Source: Flavobacteriales bacterium (GTDB taxonomy: Bacteria; Bacteroidota; Bacteroidia; Flavobacteriales; Flavobacteriaceae). Taken from it: a DNA stretch of 38,216 nucleotides. The stretch's first letter is position 1, and every line of letters begins with the position of its first letter. This document shows positions 17,164-23,363 of this stretch, piece after piece. The notes below the pieces were generated by a model, which had not been told where the DNA came from, made no database searches, and was given only the letters and a program-made list of their open reading frames with translations. The position numbers and the translations under genes are program-made. The stretch is taken from assembly GCA_011524905.1 (NCBI GenBank), contig WTJI01000040.1:1-38216 (forward strand), written 5' to 3'.

Positions 17164-17694
17164 TTATTTACCAACAACCACTTTAGGAAATCGGATGATT
17201 TTATCGCCCAACTGGTACCCTTTCTCTACAACATCAATAATGGCCCCTTGTTGTTCTGGAGTGGGTGCTGGAATTTGAGTTATGGCTTCGTGTTTTTCAG
17301 CATCAAATGCTTCACCAAGGGTTATTTCAATCGCAGTTAAGCCTTGACCTTTTAGTACATCTAAAAATTTATTTTGAATCAATTGAAAACCTTCAGCTTC
17401 TGGGCTTGGTGCTTCTTTGCTTAATTGCCCTAATGCACGGTCAAAGTCGTCTGCTACGGGTAGCAGAGCCTGTAATACCTCTTGCCCAGCTGTTTTAAAC
17501 AATTCAATACGCTCTTTGGCGGTTCTTTTCTTGTAATTTTCAAATTCGGCAAACAAACGAAGGTACTTGTCTTTTTCTTGTTCCAAGGCCTTTGATACTT
17601 CCTCTAACTTGCTATCCTTTTTTTTGGCGGCGGGTGATTTCTTACTTGTTTTGGTTGCGGCTTTTTCGGTTGCCTTTACCTTTTTTTCTGCCAT
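17164..17694 (-). CDS. grpE: Nucleotide exchange factor GrpE
   Basis: 176 residues. It releases ADP from DnaK in the Hsp70 cycle. A Lys/Ala-rich disordered N-terminus (residues 1-30) leads into a long dimeric coiled coil (about 30-95) and the C-terminal beta domain ending VVEKGYQLGDKIIRFPKVVV, a classical GrpE signature. It is co-transcribed with dnaJ six bases downstream. A good promoter lies at 17719-17750. dnaK itself is not in the window. Confidence 0.97.
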   Translation of the reverse strand: MAEKKVKATEKAATKTSKKSPAAKKKDSKLEEVSKALEQEKDKYLRLFAEFENYKKRTAKERIELFKTAGQEVLQALLPVADDFDRALGQLSKEAPSPEAEGFQLIQNKFLDVLKGQGLTAIEITLGEAFDAEKHEAITQIPAPTPEQQGAIIDVVEKGYQLGDKIIRFPKVVVGK

Positions 17695-17718
17695 TGTTAT
17701 TTTTTTACACTACAGGCG

Positions 17719-17750
17719 CAAAAGTATTGCCAAAAAAATAAAATTGCCAA
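17719..17750 (-). promoter_or_regulatory. Candidate grpE promoter with a direct repeat
   Basis: On the minus strand TTG (17750-17748) and TACTTTTG (17726-17719) are 21 bases apart, a clean TTG-N17-23-TAnnTTTG match. The eight-base sequence ATTGCCAA (plus strand) occurs at 17726-17733 and again at 17743-17750, so the -33 box lies in one copy and the other abuts the -7 box. No CIRCE element is present. Confidence 0.6.
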
Positions 17751-17754
17751 TCTG

Positions 17755-18666
17755 TCACCCTTTTCTGTCTAACAATTGGCGCAACGCTGCTTCAAGGCCT
17801 TCATGTTGGAAGATAAAACCAGCCTTTTGAACCTTATCTGAGGAAACATACTGACTATTTAATACCAAAGCACTTCGCTCGCCTAATAATAAACGCATGA
17901 AAAACGCAGGAATATTAGGCAAGAAAATCGGACGTCGATAAACTTTCCCAAGCGTCCGAATCAATTCATTTTGAGAAACAGGATTTGGCGCTACTGCATT
18001 GTAAATATTGGATTGGGTTGCGGTGCAAGCCCATTGAAAGAGCCGAGTTAAATCATCAATATGGATCCAAGATTGTCCTTGGGTACCAGAACCAAAAGCA
18101 GAGCCAGCACCTAGTCTGACTGGTAAAAGCAAAGTAGGCAGTACGCCACCTTCTTTCGCTAAAACCAGCCCGATCCTTAGTTTTACAACCGATGAAGCTA
18201 CTGTATTTAATTTTTCAGTGGCAGCTTCCCATGCTGTCACTACCGCTGCTAAAAATCCCTCACCCTTTGTAGCCTCTTCCTTGAAGTTTATTTCATTTGA
18301 AGATGGATAGTATCCAATAGCAGAGGCACAAACTACTGTATCTAATTGGATACCATTTTCGGTAAGACTTTTTACCAATAGATCAGAACTATCTACGCGA
18401 GAATTTAATATTCGTTTTTTATTACTAGCTGTCCAGGGTATAGATATGGAAGTACCAGCTAAATGGATTAATACGGATACTCCTTCCCAACATTTTGGAT
18501 CAATTTCTTGTTTACTGGGGTTCCATAAGAATCCTTTGGCTGCGCCTAGCGTATTCTTTTTTTTGTGGCTTGTAGTCAAAAAATGAACCCTATGTCCCGA
18601 TGTCAATAGTAGCTTAGTGAGTTTTGAGCCTACCAATCCTGTGGCACCAGTGATTAATATTTTCAT
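17755..18666 (-). CDS. TIGR01777 family NAD(P)-dependent epimerase-like protein (DUF1731)
   Basis: 303 residues, an extended short-chain dehydrogenase fold. The nucleotide loop GATGLVG is at residues 7-13; LIHLAG and the central ASAIGYYP motif follow. The C-terminal DUF1731 segment includes LGERSALVLNSQYVSSDKVQ. Relatives include YfcH and plant SulA-like proteins; no reaction is established. It lies between mnmD upstream and grpE downstream; the grpE promoter begins right after its stop, so it probably ends the mnmD unit. Confidence 0.9.
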   Translation of the reverse strand: MKILITGATGLVGSKLTKLLLTSGHRVHFLTTSHKKKNTLGAAKGFLWNPSKQEIDPKCWEGVSVLIHLAGTSISIPWTASNKKRILNSRVDSSDLLVKSLTENGIQLDTVVCASAIGYYPSSNEINFKEEATKGEGFLAAVVTAWEAATEKLNTVASSVVKLRIGLVLAKEGGVLPTLLLPVRLGAGSAFGSGTQGQSWIHIDDLTRLFQWACTATQSNIYNAVAPNPVSQNELIRTLGKVYRRPIFLPNIPAFFMRLLLGERSALVLNSQYVSSDKVQKAGFIFQHEGLEAALRQLLDRKG

Positions 18667-18687
18667 GCTTTTTTGGGCAAAAGTAAT

Positions 18688-19374
18688 TTATTCTACTTTG
18701 ATGGCACGAAGCATTTCTCTTTTTCCGGGTGGACCAGGCAAACGCGCTACTTCCAAGCCCAATGATTTTAAATTACGACGAACACTACCCTTGGCGCAAT
18801 AACTCACCCAAACACCCCCCAAATCCAAACAGGCAACAGCACGCTGTAGGGCATCAATTTCCCACATTTCGCCCTGGGCATGCGCACCAAAGGCGTCATA
18901 AAATATAATATCAAAAGTATGTGATGCATGCCACTGAAAATAGTCGATTTGATTTTTGTATAACCTAAAGTTCGGGAACCATTGATGGGGCGTATTCCAT
19001 TTTTCAGTCAAAGAATCCAAAAGGATGGTACCGTCACCTAAGTCATCAAAGTGATTAAACAATCCGAGCGCTTGGTGGGTAGATAACGGAAGTGGATCAT
19101 TTTCAACACTTTCAAAGTAGATATCATGAGTGCTGGTCAGGGCATAACGAGCTGCCAAAAGAGCATTCAAGCCGGTTCCAAATCCCATTTCAAAAACACG
19201 ACATCGAGTCGCCTGAGGATTACAACTCCACCAATAATCTAATCCTTTATTTATATAAACGTATTTAGATTCCTGCAAGGCTCCGTGTTTGGAATGATAG
19301 GTTTCATTTTTACTTTCTACAAATAAGGTTTGACTCCCATCTCTTGTTCGCAGTATATTTTTATTATCTGACAA
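18688..19374 (-). CDS. mnmD: tRNA U34 5-methylaminomethyl-2-thiouridine methyltransferase, MnmD-like
   Basis: 228 residues. This is the stand-alone equivalent of the methyltransferase half of MnmC, which methylates nm5s2U34 of certain tRNAs using SAM. Visible marks are the N-terminal TRDGSQTLFVESKNETYHS with a KHGA segment, SAM motif I (VFEMGFGTGLNALL) near residue 63-76 and the catalytic-side FYDAFGAHAQGEMW near 168. The FAD oxidase half is absent, as usual in this group. There is no in-frame ATG at the N-terminus; TTG at 19374 is the best start and lies 16-20 bases after a -7 element. Divergent from ilvE. Confidence 0.88.
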   Translation of the reverse strand: MSDNKNILRTRDGSQTLFVESKNETYHSKHGALQESKYVYINKGLDYWWSCNPQATRCRVFEMGFGTGLNALLAARYALTSTHDIYFESVENDPLPLSTHQALGLFNHFDDLGDGTILLDSLTEKWNTPHQWFPNFRLYKNQIDYFQWHASHTFDIIFYDAFGAHAQGEMWEIDALQRAVACLDLGGVWVSYCAKGSVRRNLKSLGLEVARLPGPPGKREMLRAIKVE

Positions 19375-19393
19375 TAAATCAATATTTAATGAA

Positions 19394-19401
19394 CAAATAT
19401 A
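19394..19401 (-). promoter_or_regulatory. -7 element for mnmD
   Basis: TATATTTG on the minus strand is an exact match to TAnnTTTG. It predicts a transcript start near 19390, about 16 bases before the TTG start codon. I see no convincing TTG -33 box at 17-23 bases. Confidence 0.4.
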
Positions 19402-19433
19402 CTATGCAGTTATTCTAATTGCGCTAAAAAAAT

Positions 19434-19441
19434 TACTTTTG
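19434..19441 (+). promoter_or_regulatory. -7 element directly before ilvE
   Basis: TACTTTTG exactly matches TAnnTTTG and ends four bases before the ilvE ATG at 19446. A start site 4-7 bases downstream would produce a leaderless or nearly leaderless mRNA. The nearest TTG (19419-19421) is only 12 bases away, so the -33 box is weak or absent. Confidence 0.4.
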
Positions 19442-19445
19442 ATAT

Positions 19446-20510
19446 ATGAATTTGACGCATAGCCTTCAGATAAGTAAAACAGCACAATCAAGATTACCAG
19501 AGGTAGATTTTGATAATTTGGCCTTTGGAGAAATTTTCACAGACCATATGTTTGTCTGTACTTTTCGAGATGGAAAGTGGCAAAGTCCAGAAATTCTCCC
19601 TTATCAAGATATTCCAATGTCTCCTGCTGCCAGTGCATTGCATTATGGGCAAGCTGTTTTTGAGGGCATGAAGGCATATAAAGATGATGCGGGATCCGTT
19701 TGGTTGTTTCGACCCGAATTGAATTTTAACCGCATCAATACCTCAGCAAAACGACTCAGTATTCCAGAGTTCCCAAAAGAATATTTCTTCGAAGGCTTAC
19801 ATAATCTTTTGCAACTTGATTCAAATTGGATTCAACCAGGAATTGGCAATTCGCTTTATGTTCGCCCCTTCGTTTTTGCTAGTCAAGCCTGTGTCCAAGC
19901 CGCCCCATCTACAGAATACAAATTCATAATCATTTGTTCCCCTGTGAAAGCCTATTATAGCGGTGAAGTCAACGTTCTGATTGAAAAAAAGTTTAGTCGT
20001 GCTGCAGCAGGTGGTGTAGGCTACGCTAAAGCAGCTGGAAATTACGCAGCGCAATTCTATCCTACTGCGCTAGCCAATCAAAAAGGATTCCAACAAATCA
20101 TTTGGACAGATGCTTCCAGTCACCAGTTCTTAGAGGAAGCAGGTACGATGAATATTTTTTTCAGAATAAACAATACCCTTATCACTGCTCCTACTGGAGA
20201 TACAATACTAAATGGTATAACTCGTAAAAGTGTTATTGAATGGGCAAAAGCCGCTGGAATCAAGGTAGAAGAAAGAGCTGTTGCTATTGATGAAATTATA
20301 ACTGCCCAACACAATGGCAGTCTCAAAGAAATTTTTGGTAGTGGAACAGCTGTGGTTATAAGCCCTGTGAATAGTTTTGCTTATGAGGATGAAAGATACC
20401 AATTACCCAAAATAAAAAACGCATACGCCCTCCAAATCAAAAAAGCGATAACAGAAATCCAATATAACCAAGCTGAAGATCCATTTGGGTGGCGACATAA
20501 AGTGAGCTAA
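19446..20510 (+). CDS. ilvE: Branched-chain amino acid aminotransferase
   Basis: 354 residues, fold-type IV PLP enzyme of the longer BCAT group (TIGR01123-like). It makes the final transamination of Val, Leu and Ile synthesis, and the first step of their breakdown, using glutamate / 2-oxoglutarate. Marks: SALHYGQAVFEGMKAY near residue 58, the PLP lysine Lys195 in GGVGYAKAAGNYAAQF, EAGTMNIFF near 230 and ILNGITRKSVIEWA near 253. It stands alone, divergent from mnmD; its 3' end overlaps the convergent MazG-like gene by four bases. Confidence 0.95.
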   Translation: MNLTHSLQISKTAQSRLPEVDFDNLAFGEIFTDHMFVCTFRDGKWQSPEILPYQDIPMSPAASALHYGQAVFEGMKAYKDDAGSVWLFRPELNFNRINTSAKRLSIPEFPKEYFFEGLHNLLQLDSNWIQPGIGNSLYVRPFVFASQACVQAAPSTEYKFIIICSPVKAYYSGEVNVLIEKKFSRAAAGGVGYAKAAGNYAAQFYPTALANQKGFQQIIWTDASSHQFLEEAGTMNIFFRINNTLITAPTGDTILNGITRKSVIEWAKAAGIKVEERAVAIDEIITAQHNGSLKEIFGSGTAVVISPVNSFAYEDERYQLPKIKNAYALQIKKAITEIQYNQAEDPFGWRHKVS

Positions 20511-20896
20511 TCACCCATTATTTTTGAAATATTTGGTTTAAAATAATTAGGTCCTTTCATCACCTTTCCGTCTGCCCTATAAATAGGTTTGCCATCAAGG
20601 CCAAGTTTACTCATATTGGAGCGTTGGATTTCATCAAAAACGGCTTCGATCTTATCTTGCATACCGTGAGTGATAATTGTTCCACATAAAATATAAAGCA
20701 TATCGCCTAAGGCATCTGCCATTTCAACGATATCATTGTTTTTCACGGCCTCTAAATACTCCTCATTTTCTTCCTTCATTAATTCAAATCGCAATTCTTT
20801 AATTGCTTCAGGTATAGCAACTGTGGGATTCTCATTTTCAATCAGATTATAGGTCTTATGAAATTGGCTTACTGCAGCTAAAGGTTTTTCTATCAT
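20507..20896 (-). CDS. MazG-like / PRA-PH-type nucleotide pyrophosphohydrolase
   Basis: 129 residues, all-alpha NTP pyrophosphohydrolase fold. The metal-binding acidic pattern is visible: EENEEYLEA (helix 2) and EMADALGDMLYI (the ExxD helix), about residues 37-70. Family members hydrolyse (d)NTPs, often non-canonical ones, to monophosphates and pyrophosphate, or act in histidine synthesis; this short form with a PIYRADGKVMKGPNYFKP C-terminal part resembles house-cleaning pyrophosphohydrolases rather than HisE. Convergent with ilvE with a four-base overlap, so its transcript reads into the opposite gene. Confidence 0.8.
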   Translation of the reverse strand: MIEKPLAAVSQFHKTYNLIENENPTVAIPEAIKELRFELMKEENEEYLEAVKNNDIVEMADALGDMLYILCGTIITHGMQDKIEAVFDEIQRSNMSKLGLDGKPIYRADGKVMKGPNYFKPNISKIMGD

Positions 20897-20970
20897 TATT
20901 TTTTTTTAAAACTCCAAATTACATTTTCTCTATTGGAAAGCAAGTTCAATCGATTCACTTTTGTCCACAA

Positions 20971-21003
20971 TTTGTAGCCTCCACAAACAAATGACTACAT
21001 TTA
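20971..21003 (+). promoter_or_regulatory. Candidate promoter for the small membrane protein / crcB unit
   Basis: TTTG at 20971-20974 and TACATTTA at 20996-21003 (seven of eight positions of TAnnTTTG) are 21 bases apart. The predicted start near 21008 gives a short leader before the ATG at 21016. The leader is too short to hold a fluoride riboswitch. Confidence 0.4.
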
Positions 21004-21015
21004 CCAAAAAAAAGG

Positions 21016-21204
21016 ATGTTTAGTACCGGTCAATTGATATTTGCACTTTTATTTGTCCTCATCTTCATCAGTATAATCATTCGTGCCTATAAAAAAGATA
21101 AAACGGAACAACCTGACTATTTTAAAGGAAGTTTCCAAGTGCTAATTGCAATTGCGATTGTGCTTATTCTTTTATTTACAATCAAAATATTTATAGTCGC
21201 TTAG
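21016..21204 (+). CDS. Small two-helix membrane protein, conserved in Flavobacteriia-like bacteria
   Basis: 62 residues: MFSTGQLIFALLFVLIFISI is the first membrane segment, a basic and acidic loop with YKKDKTEQPDYFKGS follows, and a second segment LIAIAIVLILLFTIKIF ends the protein. Both termini are probably periplasmic or both cytoplasmic. I recognise the MFSTGQLIFA start from conserved small proteins of Flavobacteriia but know no function. Only one base separates its stop from the crcB start, so the two are co-transcribed. Confidence 0.75.
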   Translation: MFSTGQLIFALLFVLIFISIIIRAYKKDKTEQPDYFKGSFQVLIAIAIVLILLFTIKIFIVA

Positions 21205-21205
21205 C

Positions 21206-21580
21206 ATGCTTATTAAGCAGGTTCTTTTTGTTTTTATTGGTGGCGGTGTAGGTGCCTGTCTCCGCTTTTTATTAACGATTATACTACCTAATTCTTCCTA
21301 CACCTTTCCTTGGGCCACCTTTATAGCCAACATGCTTGGCTGTTTATTGATTGGTTTGATAAGTGGTTGGTTGATCAAAAGTGAACTGATCCGTTCAGAT
21401 TTATCTTTATTACTCCTAACAGGATTCTGCGGTGGCTTCACCACTTTTTCTACCTTTTCCCACGAAAGCTATACTTTATTTAAGACAAACCAATACACCC
21501 AACTCTTTCTTTACAATGCAAGTAGCATTTTTTTTGGGGTATTACTAGTAGGGATAGGTTACCTGATGTCAAAGAACTAA
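21206..21580 (+). CDS. crcB: Fluoride ion channel Fluc / CrcB
   Basis: 124 residues, four membrane helices, forming a dual-topology dimer that exports fluoride. The signature elements are present: GGGVGACLRF at the N-terminus, the pore Asn in FPWATFIANMLGCLLIGL, and GFCGGFTTFSTFSHE in helix 3 where the Phe box residues and the Na+ site lie. No fluoride riboswitch was seen upstream. Confidence 0.95.
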   Translation: MLIKQVLFVFIGGGVGACLRFLLTIILPNSSYTFPWATFIANMLGCLLIGLISGWLIKSELIRSDLSLLLLTGFCGGFTTFSTFSHESYTLFKTNQYTQLFLYNASSIFFGVLLVGIGYLMSKN

Positions 21581-21627
21581 CCTCTTTTTAGATCATATTC
21601 ACAATATTTATAGTTTATTTTTATTTA

Positions 21628-21646
21628 ACCCCTATTTTTTTGGGGT
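21628..21646 (+). promoter_or_regulatory. Putative nitrogen-regulon operator, distal site upstream of glnK
   Basis: Sequence ACCCCTATTTTTTTGGGGT: five-base arms ACCCC and GGGGT, exactly complementary, around a nine-base A/T-only spacer. Its centre (21637) lies about 91 bases before the predicted glnK transcript start. A second copy with the same spacing lies at 21681-21699. Confidence 0.6.
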
Positions 21647-21680
21647 CAATTTTTTTATTGTGATATAAATATCTTTTTAT

Positions 21681-21699
21681 ACCCCTTTTTTTTAGGGGT
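21681..21699 (+). promoter_or_regulatory. Putative nitrogen-regulon operator, proximal site upstream of glnK
   Basis: Sequence ACCCCTTTTTTTTAGGGGT, again ACCCC-N9-GGGGT with an A/T spacer. Its centre (21690) is 53 bases, close to five helical turns, from the distal site and about 38 bases before the predicted start site. It covers the place where a -33 box would be. Confidence 0.6.
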
Positions 21700-21716
21700 T
21701 ATATTTCGATGTAGTC

Positions 21717-21724
21717 TATTTTTG
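21717..21724 (+). promoter_or_regulatory. -7 element of the glnK-amt operon
   Basis: TATTTTTG matches TAnnTTTG exactly and lies 17 bases before the glnK ATG. There is no TTG at the -33 distance; that position is occupied by the proximal palindrome. This is what one expects of an activator-dependent promoter. Confidence 0.5.
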
Positions 21725-21741
21725 TTTCAAATATTTTAAAT

Positions 21742-22080
21742 ATGAAAAAAGTAGAAGCTATTATTCGAAAATCAAAATTCGATGAAGTCAAAGCCGCTTT
21801 ACATGATGTAGAGGTCAATTTCTTTAGTTACTGGGATGTAACTGGAGTAGGAAATGAAAAACAGGGACATGTTTATCGTGGTATAAGCTATAGCACTTCA
21901 GAAATCCAACGAAGGTTTTTATCCATTATCGTTTCAGACGAATTTGCCGAAAGAACTGTGAAGGCAATTATTAAATCTGGTGCTACAGGAAAAGTAGGAG
22001 ATGGGAAAATTTTCATTCTTCCTGTTGAAGAAGCTTATCGAATCAGAACTGGTGAAAAAGGAAACACCTCACTTAACTAA
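21742..22080 (+). CDS. glnK: P-II family nitrogen regulatory protein
   Basis: 112 residues. P-II trimers sense 2-oxoglutarate and ATP/ADP and, when next to amt, usually plug the ammonium channel. The T-loop reads GVGNEKQGHVYRGISYSTSE, with Tyr50 at the place of the uridylylated Tyr51 of E. coli GlnB/GlnK. The B- and C-loop residues are in GATGKVGDGKIFILPVEEAY, followed by RIRTGE. The T-loop is of the Bacteroidota kind, lacking the usual K/E-rich segment around Tyr51. No GlnD gene is in the window, so uridylylation is uncertain. First gene of the glnK-amt-porin operon, under the twin palindrome promoter. Confidence 0.95.
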   Translation: MKKVEAIIRKSKFDEVKAALHDVEVNFFSYWDVTGVGNEKQGHVYRGISYSTSEIQRRFLSIIVSDEFAERTVKAIIKSGATGKVGDGKIFILPVEEAYRIRTGEKGNTSLN

Positions 22081-22097
22081 TACAACACATTACTCAT

Positions 22098-23342
22098 ATG
22101 GAAACTACTATACTTACTATAAACAATGTATGGATGATGATCTGTACTGCACTTGTCTTTTTTATGCATTTAGGGTTCTCGTTTCTTGAGATCGGATTGA
22201 CCCGACAAAAAAATACAGTAAACATATTATTTAAAAACTTTTTCGTCATAACAATTGGACTCTTGTTATATGCCATAGGTGGCTTTAACTTGATGTATCC
22301 AGGCTTTGAAGACGGTTCCTTGGGTATTTTTAAGTTTGCCGGCTTTGGAATTGCAGCTCCTGAAGGCGGTATGGACTTTGGCTATGCCGATGGTGGATAT
22401 ACCTGGTGGACTGATTTTCTTTTTCAGGGGATGTTTGCTGCTACTGCTGCAACCATAGTATCGGGTGCTGTTGCAGAACGCATCAAGCTTTCTTCCTTTA
22501 TGCTTTTCGCTATCCTTTATGTCGGTTTAGTTTATCCAATTGTTGGTTCCTGGAAATGGGGCGGCGGATTTTTAGACCAATGGGGGTTCTATGACTTCGC
22601 TGGTTCGACCCTTGTTCACTCTGTGGGCGGCTGGGCAGCTCTTATTGTCATTTATTTTCTCGGTGCAAGAATTGGGAAGTTTGATGAAAATGGTAAGCCA
22701 CAAGCCTTATTAGGACATAACATACCCTTAGCCTCAGCTGGCGTATTAATTCTTTGGTTGGGTTGGTTTGGTTTCAACGGAGGGTCTGTCCTCTCTGCTG
22801 ACCCTACATTGACCTCTTTGACTCTAGTAACAACTTGCCTAGCAGCCGCCGCCGGTGGAATTGCAGCAGCTTTATTTTCTAATATCCTCTACAAAAATTA
22901 TGATTTAACTATGTTTATGAATGGGGTGTTAGGCGGACTTGTCGGTATTACCGCGGGTGCAGACCAAATGGGACCAATGGATGCCATTTTTATAGGGGTA
23001 ATAGCAGGGGTAGTTATTGTTTTGGGCATAGCTCTAATCGACCGCTTAAAATTAGACGATCCTGTAGGCGCCGTTGCCGTTCACCTTATTTGCGGTATTT
23101 GGGGGACGCTTGCTGTAGGAATATTCGGTGAACTTGCTAGTTTCAAGCAACTGATGATACAACTCGCAGGTATTGGTATCATCGGTGCTTTTTCCGTCGT
23201 CTCAGCCGTTGGTCTCATCTTAGCAGTCAAGGCCATCACTGGTGGCAGTTTAAGAGTTTCCAAGGAAGAAGAACTTAAAGGGCTCGATCTAACCGAACAC
23301 GGGATGGATGCCTATGCAGACTTTAGGCTCAATCAACACTAA
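22098..23342 (+). CDS. amt: Ammonium transporter Amt
   Basis: 414 residues, eleven membrane helices. The twin-histidine pore is represented by His in GSTLVHSVGGWAAL and His in GAVAVHLICGIWGTLAVGIF; the aromatic gate region and signature FGFNGGS are also seen. The N-terminal helix (METTILTINNVWMMICTALV) is not a signal peptide of the E. coli AmtB type. It takes up ammonium at low external concentration; P-II encoded 17 bases upstream is the likely gatekeeper. A putative porin gene follows after 21 bases. Confidence 0.96.
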   Translation: METTILTINNVWMMICTALVFFMHLGFSFLEIGLTRQKNTVNILFKNFFVITIGLLLYAIGGFNLMYPGFEDGSLGIFKFAGFGIAAPEGGMDFGYADGGYTWWTDFLFQGMFAATAATIVSGAVAERIKLSSFMLFAILYVGLVYPIVGSWKWGGGFLDQWGFYDFAGSTLVHSVGGWAALIVIYFLGARIGKFDENGKPQALLGHNIPLASAGVLILWLGWFGFNGGSVLSADPTLTSLTLVTTCLAAAAGGIAAALFSNILYKNYDLTMFMNGVLGGLVGITAGADQMGPMDAIFIGVIAGVVIVLGIALIDRLKLDDPVGAVAVHLICGIWGTLAVGIFGELASFKQLMIQLAGIGIIGAFSVVSAVGLILAVKAITGGSLRVSKEEELKGLDLTEHGMDAYADFRLNQH

Positions 23343-23363
23343 ATAATCATAAAACCACTCGTC

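Noticed and set aside
20897-21015. Fluoride riboswitch upstream of the crcB unit
   Set aside because: The predicted leader is only a few bases long and I see no riboswitch-like pseudoknot sequence in the intergenic region.
21628-21699. The two C/G-armed palindromes as intrinsic terminators or attenuator hairpins
   Set aside because: They lie upstream of the -7 element of glnK, 48 bases or more after the crcB stop, with the T tract in the loop rather than after the stem; a third copy lies between divergent promoters where no transcript should end. An operator role fits better, though a role in ending crcB transcripts cannot be fully excluded.
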